In this document: positions 1-9,979 of the stretch, one piece after another
Layout of the letters: each line of letters starts with the position of its first letter
How positions within the stretch are numbered: the first letter of the stretch is position 1
Assembly (NCBI GenBank): GCA_047637875.1
Contig: JBLJBH010000017.1
Coordinates: 1-33,434, forward strand
Reading direction: 5' to 3'
Length of the DNA stretch: 33,434 nucleotides
Source: UBA7396 sp047637875
GTDB taxonomy: Bacteria > Patescibacteriota > Gracilibacteria > BD1-5 > UBA6164
Notes under the pieces: model-generated
What the model was told of the DNA's origin: nothing
What the model saw: the letters and a program-made list of their open reading frames with translations, nothing else
The model's database searches: none
Program-made: the position numbers and the translations under genes

Positions 1-1
1 A

Positions 2-103
2 GAATTATGGAAACAAATTCAAGAGAGAGAAACTTGAGAAAAAATTACAGCTGAAGTTATAAATTTTTCTTGAAAAGTTTGAGACATAGTTGATAAAAAA
101 TAG
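2..103 (+). CDS. C-terminal end of an unrecognised protein (partial)
   Basis: The window opens inside an open frame that runs 33 codons to TAG. It has two internal UGA codons, read as Gly. The visible tail is hydrophilic and ends VGDIVDKK. There is too little to assign a family. The frame is preferred over the alternative starting at base 1 because its composition looks protein-like and because an intrinsic terminator-like hairpin follows about 85 nt later. Bases 104-186 after the stop show no gene or recognisable RNA. Confidence 0.5.
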
Positions 104-186
104 ATTATATTTATAACTCAATTTGATCTAATAATTTCCTTAAAGTTCAATAATCTAAATTTTGCGTACCTCCAATTACTATAATA

Positions 187-211
187 AATTTCACCTGAAA
201 AGGTGATTTTT
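187..211 (+). terminator. Short hairpin terminator after the first gene
   Basis: TCACCT (191-196), loop GAAA, AGGTGA (201-206), then TTTTT. The stem is short but closed by a stable GNRA-type tetraloop. It lies just upstream of the lexA promoter, so it would separate the two units. Confidence 0.6.
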
Positions 212-213
212 AT

Positions 214-240
214 TTGACTTTAAAATAAAAAATATATAAT
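214..240 (+). promoter_or_regulatory. lexA promoter
   Basis: TTGACT (214-219), 15-nt spacer, TATAAT (235-240). A second TATAAT lies at 246-251. It is about 30 nt from the lexA start. No confident LexA operator was found, so autoregulation is only a family expectation. Confidence 0.55.
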
Positions 241-272
241 GAATATATAATTTATATTTTAATTATAAAAAT

Positions 273-914
273 ATGATTACAGATAAACAACAAAAAGTAC
301 TTGATATTATTACTGATTTTATTGGTAGATATGGTAAATCTCCAACAATTGAAGAACTACAAACTTTAACTCATCAAAAATCAAAAAGATGAGTAGTTCA
401 ATACCTTGAAGCTTTAGAAAAAAGAGGATTTATTACTAGATGATCTTGATTTAGATCTATTAGACTTTGAAATGGAATTTGATTCCAAACTATGTTAAAT
501 ATTCCTATTTTAGGTATTGCAAATGCTGGACGTCCTTTAGCTTATGCAGATCAATATGAATACTGAACTTTACCAATTTCAAAAAATGTTATAAAATGAG
601 ACTCAGAAAATTATTTCTTAGTAAAAGTTGAATGAACTTCAATGAATGAATATAAAGTAAATTGAAAATATATAGAAAATGGTAGTTATGTTTTAATTGA
701 TAGAAATGAAAAAGTTATAAATACTCATGATGCATTTTTATTTGTTGTTGATAATGCAGCAACTCTAAAAATACCAAAAAAAGAATGAGAAAATTTATAT
801 TTAATTCCAAAATCAAGAGATACTTATCATAAACCTATTGTTTTATCTTCACAAGAAGAAGTTTCAGTAAATTGAAAAGTAGTGGATGTTTTTAATTTTG
901 AAAAACTTTCTTAA
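273..914 (+). CDS. lexA: LexA SOS repressor
   Basis: 213 aa, the usual LexA length (E. coli 202). Residues 1-65 form the winged-helix DNA-binding domain (ITDKQQKVLDII, then SPTIEELQ). The self-cleavage site is Ala85-Gly86 in GIANAGRP. The S24 peptidase dyad is Ser123 in VEGTSM and Lys166 in AATLK. Many glycines are UGA, including the Gly just before Thr-Ser123. LexA represses DNA-damage genes and cleaves itself when stimulated by RecA filaments. It has its own promoter and ends at a terminator shared with the convergent lytic transglycosylase gene. No Shine-Dalgarno is visible; ATG 273 is the first start in frame after the promoter. Confidence 0.93.
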
Positions 915-945
915 AAAAATATGATTTTTAAATCATATTTTTTTT
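913..945. terminator. Bidirectional terminator between lexA and the lytic transglycosylase gene
   Basis: A 14-bp perfect stem (914-927 with 930-943) with an A-run on one side and a T-run on the other, so it works in both directions. It starts at the lexA stop and ends at the stop of the opposing gene. Confidence 0.85.
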
Positions 946-2194
946 ATAAACGAGCAAGTTTTATTTCTTCTCACTTTGCTATATTTTCTTTTACTGCTGG
1001 AACATATCTACTTACTTCAGAGAGTTTATCTTTTGATATATTTCATTTAGTTGCCTCTTTTTCGAGAGCTTTTTTTAATCCTTCCCAATTTTTTATATTT
1101 TTATGTTTTTCTAGTATTTCTTGAGTTTTTCATGGTCCAAGGTTATATGAAGTTATAATAAGTTCTGTTTTGAAGTTTTTATCCTTTATATCATTAAATA
1201 AATCCTCTAAATACATTAAATAACTAATAATAAGTTTAATTTGATTAATAGGTTTTAGACTTTCTTTCCCATTAATATAATAAAAACCTCTTTTATCTTT
1301 TTTACTGCCATTTGTAATATTTTGAGTAATATATAACTCATGCATATTCGGATTATTTTTTAATTTTGCCTCGTGTATATTTACAAGAGTTTTTATGGTA
1401 TCAGTAGTTAATTGTCAAAGTCATTTAACTCATGTATAAGATTTTGCATTTTTATCAAATCTTGATTCTCTGGCTATTACTCCGTATAAAAACTCTTCAT
1501 CAACAAGTGATCATTTGCAATATTTTTGAATCAATTCACTGATTTTCTTTCCATAATTTTTTCTTATTTCCACTTCATTTTTATAAGCTATTTTATCTCA
1601 CAATAAAGGAGAATTTTTATCAAAAATAGTTTGGATAGTTTGTGTTTGTTCTTTGCTTTCTTTTTTTTCAGTTTGGTTTTGTTGTTGTTCTTTTTTTATT
1701 ATTTCCTCAATTTGTTTTTCATTTCTTTCTCATAGTTTTATTTCATCTTCAATACTAATAGTTTGAGAATTTTCTGGTTGTTTTGAAATTGTTTTTTTAT
1801 CGATAGAAGGTTTTTTTGTAGATGGATTTTCGCTACATATTTGATTGTTTTCAAAACTTACTTTTTTAGTTCCTCATTTTATATATTTTATAATTACTTC
1901 TTTGTTTGTGAAATATACTTTATCTCAAACAGAAATATTTATTCATTCGAGTTTTTTAGGAGAAATTGGTTTTTTTCCTGTTTTTTCTGCATGATTATAA
2001 ATAATTCTCCATATATTTTCTCAAGCTTTAACTGTGTGTCAAATTTGATCTTTTAATAACTCAAGTTCAGCTTTTGTGATTTCTTTTCTTGTTTCTACTT
2101 TACAATCTTTTTGCATCTTTAAAACATCCTTTTTTTCAGGAGCTTTTTTTTGAATTGGTTTTGCTTTTGGAGAATTTTTAAGTTTTTCTGACAT
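944..2194 (-). CDS. LysM-like domain / SLT-type lytic transglycosylase
   Basis: 416 aa. Residues about 50-97 read as a LysM-like cell-wall binding module (GHTVKAGENIWRI ... ISVGDKVYF). Residues 100-200 are a charged, low-complexity linker. Residues about 215-410 are a goose-lysozyme/SLT fold: the catalytic glutamate is Glu243 in ARESRFD, followed by GVKGLGQL and a C-terminal SYNLGPGKTQEIL block like the N-A-G-x-G element of Slt enzymes. Such enzymes cut the MurNAc-GlcNAc bond with 1,6-anhydro product, for wall remodelling or to open a path for surface machines. No clear signal peptide is visible at the start (MSEKLKNSPKAKP), which is odd for an exported enzyme; export may use another route or a phage-like release. 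It has its own promoter and converges on lexA. Confidence 0.75.
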
Positions 2195-2218
2195 ATGTTT
2201 TTAGTTATATTTTTCTTT

Positions 2219-2247
2219 ATTGTATCATAAAAAATCAAAATTTGCAA
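2219..2247 (-). promoter_or_regulatory. Promoter of the lytic transglycosylase gene
   Basis: Read on the minus strand: TTGCAA, 17-nt spacer, TACAAT. The TTGCAA is its own reverse complement, so the same six bases can serve as -35 for the divergent pnp promoter. The block is closely similar to 17826-17854. Confidence 0.5.
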
Positions 2248-2268
2248 AAAATCAAAAAAAGCTATAAT
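2242..2268 (+). promoter_or_regulatory. Promoter and long leader of pnp
   Basis: TTGCAA (2242-2247), 15-nt spacer, TATAAT (2263-2268). This would give a leader of about 110 nt before the pnp ATG, holding direct repeats of TTGTCTTTA-like sequence (about 2329-2352). pnp leaders are autoregulated in some bacteria; that is only a possibility here. Confidence 0.45.
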
Positions 2269-2387
2269 TATAGGGATATTTTTGAGAAAAAGAGGAAAGA
2301 TAAAAAATTGAAGATAAACTTTGTCTTTAATCTTTTGTCTTTAGTCTTTGTTTTCAAAAAATCATTTTTTAATATTAATTTTTTACT

Positions 2388-4616
2388 ATGATAGGATTAT
2401 CTGATAAAAATGCTACTTGAGTGATACCACTTAAGAAAGTTTATAATATTTGATGAAAAAATATTACATTTGAAACTTGAAAACTTTGACTTTTAGCTCA
2501 GTGAAGTGTTACTCTTAGTGATGAATCTGGAAATGTACTTTTAGTTACAGCTGGAATAAAAGAAGAGTGAGTAAATGAAAAAGCTGATTTTTTCCCTTTG
2601 GTAGTTGATTATCAAGAAAAATTTTATGCTACTTGAAAAATAGGTTGAAATAGATTTGCAAAAAGAGAATGAAGACCTTCTGAGGCTTCAATCCTAACTT
2701 CAAGACTTATTGATAGACCAATAAGACCTATGTTTCCAAAAGGTTTTATTAATGATACTCAAATTATAGCTACAGCGCTATCTTCATCAAATGAATCTGA
2801 TTTGTGATTTTTTGGTATAACATGAGCTTCTTTATCACTACTTATGACTTGAGCTCCATTTGAATGACCAGTTGCTTGAGTAAGAATTATTTTAAATAGT
2901 GAATGAAAATTTATTTTTGATCCAAGTTTTGAAGAAGAACAAACTGCAAAACTTAATTTACTTGTAGCTTGAACATTAGATGCTATAACTATGGTAGAAT
3001 CATCTTGAAATGAAGTGTCTCAAGATGAAATGATGTCAGGTTTAAAATATGCTTCTGAACTTATTAAAGATTTTTGTAATGCTCAAAATGATTTCATTTC
3101 AGACTATAAAAAACAATTTTGAATTCCAGAAATAAAAGCATTTTATAACTTACCTGATGAAACTTTATATGAAAAAGTAGAAGAGTTTTTAACTGAAGAA
3201 AAATTAGAAGTTTTATACTGACTTGGAAAAATAGATTTTCATAAAGCTTTAATTAAATTAGAAGAAGAAGTAGAAAATTATTTAGTAGAAGATTTGAAAA
3301 AAAATGATATTGAATGTGATTTAGATGAAAAATGTGATACTGAGGAGTTTTGAGTTTCAGAACTTGTTTACAAAAGAGTAAAAAAAGTTATGAGAAAAAA
3401 TATATTAGAAAATGATAAAAGACTTGATTTAAGAAAATTAGATGAAGTTAGATCTATAAAATGTGAAACATGACTTTTACCTAGAGTTCATGGTTCTGGA
3501 CTTTTTCAAAGAGGTATGACTCAAGTTTTATCTATTACGACTTTATGAGGACCAGATGATATACAAATAGTTGACGATATGTATGAAGAAACAACAAAAA
3601 GATATATTCATCATTATAATTTTCCTCCATTTTCAGTTTGAGAAGTTAGAATGCTTAGATGAGTTTGAAGAAGAGAAGTTTGACATGGTAAATTAGCTGA
3701 AAGAGCACTTGAGGCAGTATTACCAAGTGAAAATGAATTTCCTTACATGATAAGAGTAGTTTCAGAAACTATGACTTGTAATTGATCAAGTTCTATGGCT
3801 TCTGTTTGTGGATCAACTCTATCTTTAATGCAAGCTTGAGTTCCGATAAAAGCTCCAGTTGCTTGAGTAGCTATGTGAATGATTTATGATGAAAAAACTT
3901 GAAAATACAAAATATTATCTGATATACAAGCTCAAGAAGATTTCTTATGAGATATGGATTTTAAAGTAACTATGTCTCCAAATGGTATAACTGCTATGCA
4001 ACTTGATGTAAAAATTTCTGGACTTTCTTTAGAAGTATTTGAAAAAGCATTTACTCAAGCTAGAACTTCAATTAATTTCATTTTAGATGAAATGTTAAAA
4101 GTTCAACCTAGTGTTGCTCCAAATCTTTCTCCATATGCTCCACTTATAATGAATGTATTTGTGCCAGTAGAAAAAATTAGAGAAGTTATCTGAAAATGAT
4201 GAGAAAATGTTCAAAGAATGGAAAAAGAATACTCTGTTAAAATATCTATTGCAGAAGATGGAAATACAACAGTTACAGCTAAAGACCAAATCTGATGAAA
4301 TAAAGCAGTAGAAGAAATAAAAGCAATGGTATGGGAGCCAGAAGTAGGGTATAAAGGTGTTTGAAAAGTAGCAAAAATTATTGAGTGAACTTGAGCAATT
4401 GTTGAATTTTCAGGAAAATCTTGAATGATACATATTTCAAAACTTGCTGCAACTAGAGTTGTCAATGTTGCTGATATAGTAAAAGAGTGAGAAGAAGTAG
4501 AGTTTGAAGTAATTGAAGTAAACAAAGAAAAAGGAAGAATTGGTTTAAAAAGAAAATTTGATCCATTACCTCCAAAAGTTGAAACTTCAACTCCTACAGA
4601 TGTTCCAAAAATATAG
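2388..4616 (+). CDS. pnp: Polyribonucleotide nucleotidyltransferase (PNPase)
   Basis: 742 aa, the usual size. It carries out phosphorolytic 3'-5' RNA decay as a trimer. Order: first RNase PH-like core (about 10-220, with RLIDRPIRPMFP), helical linker (about 235-310), second catalytic core (about 320-560, with GLFQRGMTQVLS and SDIQAQEDFLGDMDFK), KH domain from about 592 (VPVEKIREVIGKGGENVQRM), S1 domain about 655-720 (GKSGMIHISKL). The KH GxxG loop is GKGG. More than 40 in-frame UGA codons fall on conserved Gly. It stands as a single-gene unit with a promoter at 2242-2268 and a terminator right after the stop. Confidence 0.96.
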
Positions 4617-4618
4617 TT

Positions 4619-4648
4619 CAAAAAAGATGAAATTTTCATCTTTTTTTG
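4619..4648 (+). terminator. pnp terminator
   Basis: AAAAAAGATGAAA, short T loop, TTTCATC and a run of seven T directly after the pnp stop. Confidence 0.8.
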
Positions 4649-4649
4649 T

Positions 4650-4676
4650 TTGACTTTTTTGAGTTTATTGTATAAT
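4650..4676 (+). promoter_or_regulatory. Promoter of the 104-aa gene
   Basis: TTGACT (4650-4655), 15-nt spacer, TATAAT (4671-4676), immediately behind the pnp terminator and 31 nt before the ATG. Confidence 0.6.
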
Positions 4677-4707
4677 TATTTTAAATTATTTTCTAAATTA
4701 TAAAGAT

Positions 4708-5022
4708 ATGTGAGATTTAGGTGTTTTAAAGCATTTTGCAAATCCAAACTCTTTAGGAGAAATACATAAAAAAAAATCAAAAAAAGAAAGGTTAATCTCA
4801 ATAGTTAGTAGAAATATAAGAAAAATATGACATAATGAATTGCTAGAAGATCCAATTTGAGACTTGTTAAAAGAATTATCTGAAAGAACTTGAAAACATT
4901 ATAAATCTTTACAAGATTTAGATGAGGTTACTTTAGAATGAATAGCACATGCTTCTGCATTAACAATTCATGAATTATGTGAAAAAGTTAAAGATGATAC
5001 TCAAAAAATTATAATACAATAA
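4708..5022 (+). CDS. Small helical protein, unknown function
   Basis: 104 aa, with several UGA read as Gly (for example at residue 2). It is basic in the first half (HKKKSKKERL at about 20-29) and acidic and helical after that. There is no signal peptide, membrane segment or known motif. The second half (DLLKELSERTGKHYKSL ... TLEGIAHASALTIHELCEKV) could be a helix-turn-helix-like or small adaptor fold; that is speculation. A good promoter and a strong terminator frame it as a single-gene unit, which supports it being real. The family was not recognised. Confidence 0.7.
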
Positions 5023-5048
5023 AAAAGATAACGAAAGTTATCTTTTTT
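5021..5048. terminator. Bidirectional terminator between convergent genes
   Basis: AAAAAAGATAAC (5021-5032), GAAA loop, GTTATCTTTTTT (5037-5048). Its two ends overlap the stop codons of the plus-strand 104-aa gene and of the minus-strand GGDEF gene. Confidence 0.9.
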
Positions 5049-6666
5049 ATTTCTCAACAACTAAATTATTTCTTCATTTATCTTTTGCTTTATATAATAA
5101 TTTATCAGTTTTTTTTAATAAATCTCTTGGGGTATTAATATCTTTAAACATCTTTGCCTTAAAATGAGATATTCATCAGCTAATAGTAAAACTTACCTCT
5201 CAAGTTGAATATATTACAGGATTTTGTTCATTATATATTCTAAATTCCTCCATAATAGATTCAAATTTTTCTGGAGATATATTATATCAGATAACTCAGA
5301 ATTCTTCTCAGCCAATTCTATATACTTCTATATTTGTTTTACTAATATGTAGAAGTCTTTTTCAGAATTCTTTTAATACAGCATCTCATACATCATGTCA
5401 AAGAGTATCATTTACAGTTTTAAAAAAATCAATATCTAAAAGACAAATAGACATATTTATAATCTCAGAGTTTCAATTTAAAATACGATTAAAATAATTA
5501 TCAAAGTTTTGGTTAAAATGTCTTTTATTCCAAATTCATGTTAATTCATCTTTCATTGCAACATTATACAATCTTTTTTGATCTTCTCTAATTTCTGTTA
5601 TATCTGTTATAAAAGCAATAGCTTTTTTAAAATTTCAATGATTATCATAAAGGGATGTTGCTTTTAATATAACAGGAAGTAATTTTCAATTTTTTCTTTT
5701 AAAATCTATATGATATTTTCTATCTAGAGTAGTTTCTATATCTTTTACTTGTTCATCTAGAATAGTTTGATTTCTTTCATCTAAAAATTCTCTTATATTT
5801 CTATTAACCATTTCACTTTTTGGATAACCAAGCATTTTACATAAAGATACATTTACTTCTAAAAGATTTAAATCTTTATCAATAACCCAAAATCATTGAG
5901 ATGTAGAGTTTATAATTTCTGTTAATTCTTCATTTAATACTGCAAGTTCTTTTTGATACTTTTTTGATTTTGTTATATCAAATTTAATAGTGATAAATTC
6001 TATTACATCTCAAAATTCATTTTTTATTGGAGTAATAGTAGTATATGTATAATATGAATCATTTTTATTATCTATTTTTGGATTTTGAATAACTCATGTC
6101 CAAATTTCACCTCTTAAAATAGTTTCCCACATTTCTTTCCAAAAATCATCATCATGGAAAAGTTTTCCTCACATTGAAGATGCTTTTTTTCAAACAACTA
6201 CTCTATGATCTCAAGAAACTTTTTTATACATATTATTTACATATTTAATTATTCATTTTTTATCAATTATTTGAACAATGGCACTATTATCTAAAGCTCT
6301 TATATAATTTTCAATTATGTTGGTTTTTTGTCTTTGAGATAAGTCTAAAATATAACTATATAATCTTTCAAATTCATTCTCACTTAAACGACTCATAACT
6401 TTTTTTAATTCACTAATAATTCATAATTCATAAAAATCTTGAGTTTCATTTTCTATTTCATTAATAAATCATTTTAAATTTAAAATGTTATGAGTATCGA
6501 TTTTGTATTTATGAGCATATTTTTTTATAAAATAAATTATATCTCTCTTTTGTTTATTTTCAGGTATCTTTTCTGGGTTTTTTTCTTTAAATTTTACTGA
6601 ATAAAAAGCTTTATCAAGCTCATTAATCTCAATTTTATCTAAGTCAGATTTTTGAATTTTGTTCAT
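5047..6666 (-). CDS. PAS-PAS-GGDEF diguanylate cyclase
   Basis: 539 aa. Residues 1-115 are a helical N-terminal region; about 120-240 and 250-365 are two PAS-like domains (RALDNSAIVQIIDKKG, then INSTSQGFWVIDKDLNLLEVN), each with a PAC-like tail (EFITIKFDITKSKK; KKAIAFITDITEIRE). About 375-535 is a GGDEF domain: KDELTGIWNKRHF, LLDIDFFKTVNDTLGHDVGD and the active-site loop RIGGEEF at about 447-453. The loop is intact, so synthesis of c-di-GMP from two GTP is expected. The product-inhibition I-site (RxxD), expected five residues before GGEEF, reads KTNI, so feedback inhibition is probably absent. No transmembrane segment is seen, so the sensor is probably cytosolic. The gene has its own promoter just behind murG. 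Its partner is not in the window; the pilus locus 3 kb away is a possible target, by inference only. Confidence 0.9.
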
Positions 6667-6702
6667 AAAAAAAGAAATATTAATTATACTTTTTAAGTTG
6701 TA

Positions 6703-6730
6703 TTTATAATATTTCTTTGCTAAAAGTCAA
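6703..6730 (-). promoter_or_regulatory. Promoter of the GGDEF gene
   Basis: Minus strand: TTGACT, 16-nt spacer, TATAAA, in the 64-nt gap after the murG stop. No terminator separates murG from it, so readthrough is also possible. Confidence 0.5.
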
Positions 6731-7765
6731 TTATTTTATTTCACTTTTAATTTTTTCTAGTGCGTAATTGAAATTTTTTATATTTAATCAGCTTTTTCTT
6801 AAGTCTTTATATTTATTTATAAGTCTAAAAATATCTAAATTTAATTGTGAACTTTCATTTAAAACATCACTTGCAAAATTTTCTTTAAAATATAGAGCAT
6901 TTTTAGTTTGATGATCTTGGGCACTTCATTCTAATGGTATAATAATAGAATGAATTCCAAAAAAATATAATTCCCATAAAGTTGTTGCTCAAGCTCTAGT
7001 TATTGCAATATCAGTTTTTTTATAAATTTCTCAAAGTTCTTCTTGTGAAACAAAATCGTAAAGTTCTACATTTTTAAAATCTTTAAAAACTTCTCTAAAA
7101 GCTAAATTTTTATCTCAAAGTATTATAGTGAAATTTATATCTATTAAATTATTTAAAATAGTTTTTATTTGATCAAAAATTATTGTTGATCATTGACTTC
7201 CTGCAATTACTAAAACTTCAAGTTTTTCATTTTCTTCTAGTTCTCATTTTGTATCAATATTTTCAAGTAATTTAGGGTTTAATATTTGTCATACTAAAAT
7301 ATGTTTTTGTCAGTCTATTTTTTCATTTGGAAAAGTATAGAAAATTTTACTAGCAAATTTTGAAATAATTTTATTTGCCAGTCAAGAAGCAGTATCAGAT
7401 TCATGAATATAAACTTTTTTTCTCATTAAAAATCATGCAATACATAAAGGAAGCCCAACAAAACCTCATTTTGAAAAAACTATATCGATTTTGTATTTTA
7501 AAATAAAATAAATTCCCCAAATTATTCAACTAAGATTTTTTAGAGGTTCATAAAAATTTTTTATATCAAAATATCTTCTAATTTTTCCAGATGGAATATG
7601 TTCAAAATTAATTGCATTTTCCCCAGCTATTTTTGCTTCAAGTCAATCTTCATCTCAAAACCAAAAAAACTTTAAATCCTCATCATTTTTCAAATAATTA
7701 TATATAGATAATAAAGGAAATATATGTCCTCAAGTTCATCATCAAGTTAGTGCAATATTTTTCAT
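6731..7765 (-). CDS. murG: MurG, lipid II-forming GlcNAc transferase
   Basis: 344 aa, near the family length of about 355. GT-B fold glycosyltransferase that adds GlcNAc from UDP-GlcNAc to lipid I on the inner membrane face, giving lipid II. The N-terminal GGTGGH loop (residues 8-14) is encoded almost wholly by UGA codons. It is followed by HIFPLLSIYNYL; HESD, which fits the acceptor-side region, lies at about 110. In the C-terminal half, VIAGSQGS and the UDP-GlcNAc site ITRAGATTLGELYFFG ... PLEGSAQDHQTKNA are clear. It lies 12 nt behind the PAP2 phosphatase gene, so both are probably one transcript. The pairing fits one pathway: undecaprenyl carrier recycling and lipid II synthesis. Confidence 0.95.
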
Positions 7766-7777
7766 AAATTTTAGATT

Positions 7778-8380
7778 TTATAATTTAAAATAAGATGTAA
7801 TTTTTAAAATACAATTATTTATCTTTTTGAATATAATAATATTTTGTGATTTGTAAACTAAAAAAGCACTAAAAATTCAAACTAATATTCAAGCTAATAT
7901 ATCAAAAGGCCAATGAACTCCACCAGCAATTCTTGATAATAACATAATTATAAAAAAAGGAAATATAATAAAAGCTATTTTTATAAATCAAAATAAAAAT
8001 AAACTAACTAAAAAAGCTACTCAAACACTAGCATGGTCAGAAGGGAAAGAAGCATCAGGAATATGATCAAGAATCATTTTTCAACTTGCTTTTAAACTTT
8101 CTTCAGGTCTATCTAACTCAACAAATTGTTGAATAAATAAACTTATAAGTATAGCTAAAATAGTTGAATAAAATATAAAAAGTAATTTATTTTTTGAATA
8201 ATTTTCTTTTTTGTAATTAAAATAAAACCAAAAACCAACTAAAAATATTGGGATAATAAAAATAGGTGCATCAGACATAAAAAAAATTATATCTCATATA
8301 AAATTATTATCACTAAAAGAGTTTAAGTATGAAAGTAAAGGTATATTTATTTTTTGGTGTAAATAACTAAAAATTTGCAT
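7778..8380 (-). CDS. PAP2-family phosphatase, undecaprenyl pyrophosphatase-like
   Basis: 200 aa, about five to six hydrophobic helices. The PAP2 signature is in order: RP at about 87 (motif 1, with Gln in the usual Lys position), PSDHAS at about 112 (motif 2, Asp in place of the second Gly) and SRIAGGVHGPFD at about 145-156 (motif 3, catalytic His). PSDHA with GVHxPxD is typical of BcrC-type undecaprenyl pyrophosphate phosphatases, and the murG gene directly downstream supports carrier-lipid recycling. Other lipid phosphatases (PgpB-like) are possible. It has its own promoter, divergent from hisS. Confidence 0.85.
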
Positions 8381-8408
8381 ATTTTTCTAAATAAATTTTA
8401 AATTCTTA

Positions 8409-8438
8409 ATTATATTATATATTTTTGAAAAATCTCAA
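8409..8438 (-). promoter_or_regulatory. Promoter of the PAP2-murG unit
   Basis: Minus strand: TTGAGA, 18-nt spacer, TATAAT, about 28 nt from the start codon. It lies back to back with the hisS promoter. Confidence 0.5.
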
Positions 8439-8446
8439 AAATAAAT

Positions 8447-8474
8447 TTGAAAAAAAAAATATATAGTGTAGAAT
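8447..8474 (+). promoter_or_regulatory. hisS promoter
   Basis: TTGAAA (8447-8452), 16-nt spacer, TAGAAT (8469-8474). The predicted start near 8481 would put a hairpin at the very 5' end of the leader. Confidence 0.5.
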
Positions 8475-8491
8475 GTAATTAAATAAAAAAT

Positions 8492-8527
8492 TCTTCCAAA
8501 ACCCTTGGGAGATTTTATTTTTCTTTA
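8492..8527 (+). promoter_or_regulatory. Hairpin with T-rich tail in the hisS leader
   Basis: TCTTCCAA (8492-8499), loop AACCC, TTGGGAGA (8505-8512), followed by a T-rich run. This is an 8-bp stem with one G-T pair. It has the form of an attenuator or terminator placed between promoter and gene. No T-box specifier loop or antiterminator bulge was found, so the mechanism is open. Confidence 0.4.
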
Positions 8528-8549
8528 TTAAGTTTTAACAAAATACTTT

Positions 8550-9872
8550 ATGGAAGCACTAAAAAAAGTGAGATGAATGCAAGATATTTTACCAGAAAAT
8601 CATTTATACCATACTTTTTTAAAAAAAGTTTTTAGACATGAATTTCGTAAAAACGGATTTAAAAGAATTACAACACCAGTTTTAGAACACAAAGAATTAT
8701 TTACTTCTGCTATTTGAGCTGGAACAGATATTGTTGATAAAGAAATGTATAATTTAGTTGATAAAAAGGGAAGAGAATTAGTTTTAAAACCAGAATCAAC
8801 AGCTCCAATTATGAGAGCATATATAGAAAATGATATGCAATCTGACCCACAACCAGTATTTTTATACTATGTCGAACCACATTTTAGATATGATAGACCT
8901 CAAAAATGAAGATTTAGACAATTTTTTCAAGTTTGAGCTGAAATTATAGGAGAATCAGATCCAATACTTGATGCACAACTAATTTTTATTTGATATAAAG
9001 TATTAAATAAAATAGGTTTAGAGTGAGATTTTAAAGTAAAAATTAATTCTATTTGAACTGCAAAAGACAGACAAAAGTATATAGAAGAACTTACGAGTTT
9101 TTATGAAAATAAAAAACATATTTTAAGTGAAGATGCTCTTAGAAAACTTGCAGCTAATCCACTTAGACTTTTAGATACAAAAGTTGAGGATGAGGTCATT
9201 TTAGCTAACTCTGCACCAAAAATCACTAAATTTCTAAAAAAAGATTCTAAAGAACACTACGCGAAAGTAAAAGAATATTTAGATTTACTTTGAGTTCCAT
9301 ACGAAGAAGACCATAAATTAGTTAGAGGACTTGATTATTATACACATACAGTTTGGGAATTTGTAGACAATACTGGTAGAAGTCAAGATGCTTTTTGAGG
9401 ATGATGAAGATATGATATGTTATCAAAAAAAATCTGACACTCTGAGGAAATCCCAGCTGTAGGTTTTGCAATGTGAATGGAAAGACTTACTGATGCACTT
9501 ATTGATAAATGAATATGTTTAAAAGATAAAGATAAAATAGATTTATACTTTATACAACTTTGAGATGAAGCAAAAAAAATAGTTTTACCTTTGACTTTAG
9601 AAGCTAGAGAAGCTTGAATAAATACTCTTGCATCACTTTGAACTCCGAGTTTAAAAGCTCAAATGAAAAAAGCAAATAGATTAAATGCTAGATATGTAGT
9701 TATGGTTTGAGTAATGGAAGCAAATTCTTGAATATATCAAGTTAGAGATATGTTTGAATGAACTCAAGAAGAAGTAAAAAAAGAAAATTTAATTACATAC
9801 ATAAAAACCAAAGTCTGACAAGACTGACTTGATTTTTACTGCCCAGCAAAAGATTTTATGATAAAAAAATAA
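8550..9872 (+). CDS. hisS: Histidyl-tRNA synthetase
   Basis: 440 aa, the usual class II HisRS length. It charges tRNA-His. Motif 1 region GFKRITTPVLEH; motif 2 EPHFRYDRPQKGRFRQFFQVG; the histidine-specific loop LVRGLDYYTHT at about 254-264; motif 3 GFAMGMERL at about 308-316. The C-terminal 90 residues form the anticodon-binding domain. UGA codons occupy conserved Gly in motifs 2 and 3. ATG 8550 gives the standard N-terminus (ALKKVRGMQDILP) with no Shine-Dalgarno. It converges on the prepilin gene, with two hairpins between them. Confidence 0.97.
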
Positions 9873-9902
9873 AAAAAGAAATTCAATTGAATTTCTTTTT
9901 TT
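9871..9902. terminator. hisS terminator, perfect 32-nt palindrome
   Basis: A7-GAAATTCAA / TTGAATTTC-T7, centred at 9886/9887 and starting inside the hisS stop. It is symmetrical, so it works on both strands. Confidence 0.85.
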
Positions 9903-9916
9903 ATACCTAAAAAACT

Positions 9917-9952
9917 AAAAAAAAAGATTTAACTTAAAGTTAAATCTTTTTT
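9917..9952. terminator. Second hairpin, terminator of the prepilin gene
   Basis: AAAAAAGATTTAACTT paired with AAGTTAAATCTTTTTT (9937-9952), 27 nt past the prepilin stop on its strand. It is bidirectional, giving the convergent pair two insulating hairpins in tandem. Confidence 0.8.
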
Positions 9953-9979
9953 ATAGAAATATACTAGACAATTTTAAAA

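Noticed and set aside
240..272. LexA operator near the lexA promoter
   Set aside because: Only AT-rich imperfect symmetry; no defined SOS box could be supported without other LexA targets.
921..1345. Short frames in both directions after lexA
   Set aside because: The plus frame is antisense; the minus frame is only a UGA-bounded fragment of the lytic transglycosylase, which is continuous with UGA = Gly.
4211..4639. 142-aa minus-strand frame
   Set aside because: Antisense shadow of pnp, whose KH/S1 domains are clearly on the plus strand; the opposite frame is Phe/Ser-rich as expected for a mirror.
8475..8549. T-box riboswitch before hisS
   Set aside because: No specifier stem or TGGNA antiterminator bulge; the leader is too short.
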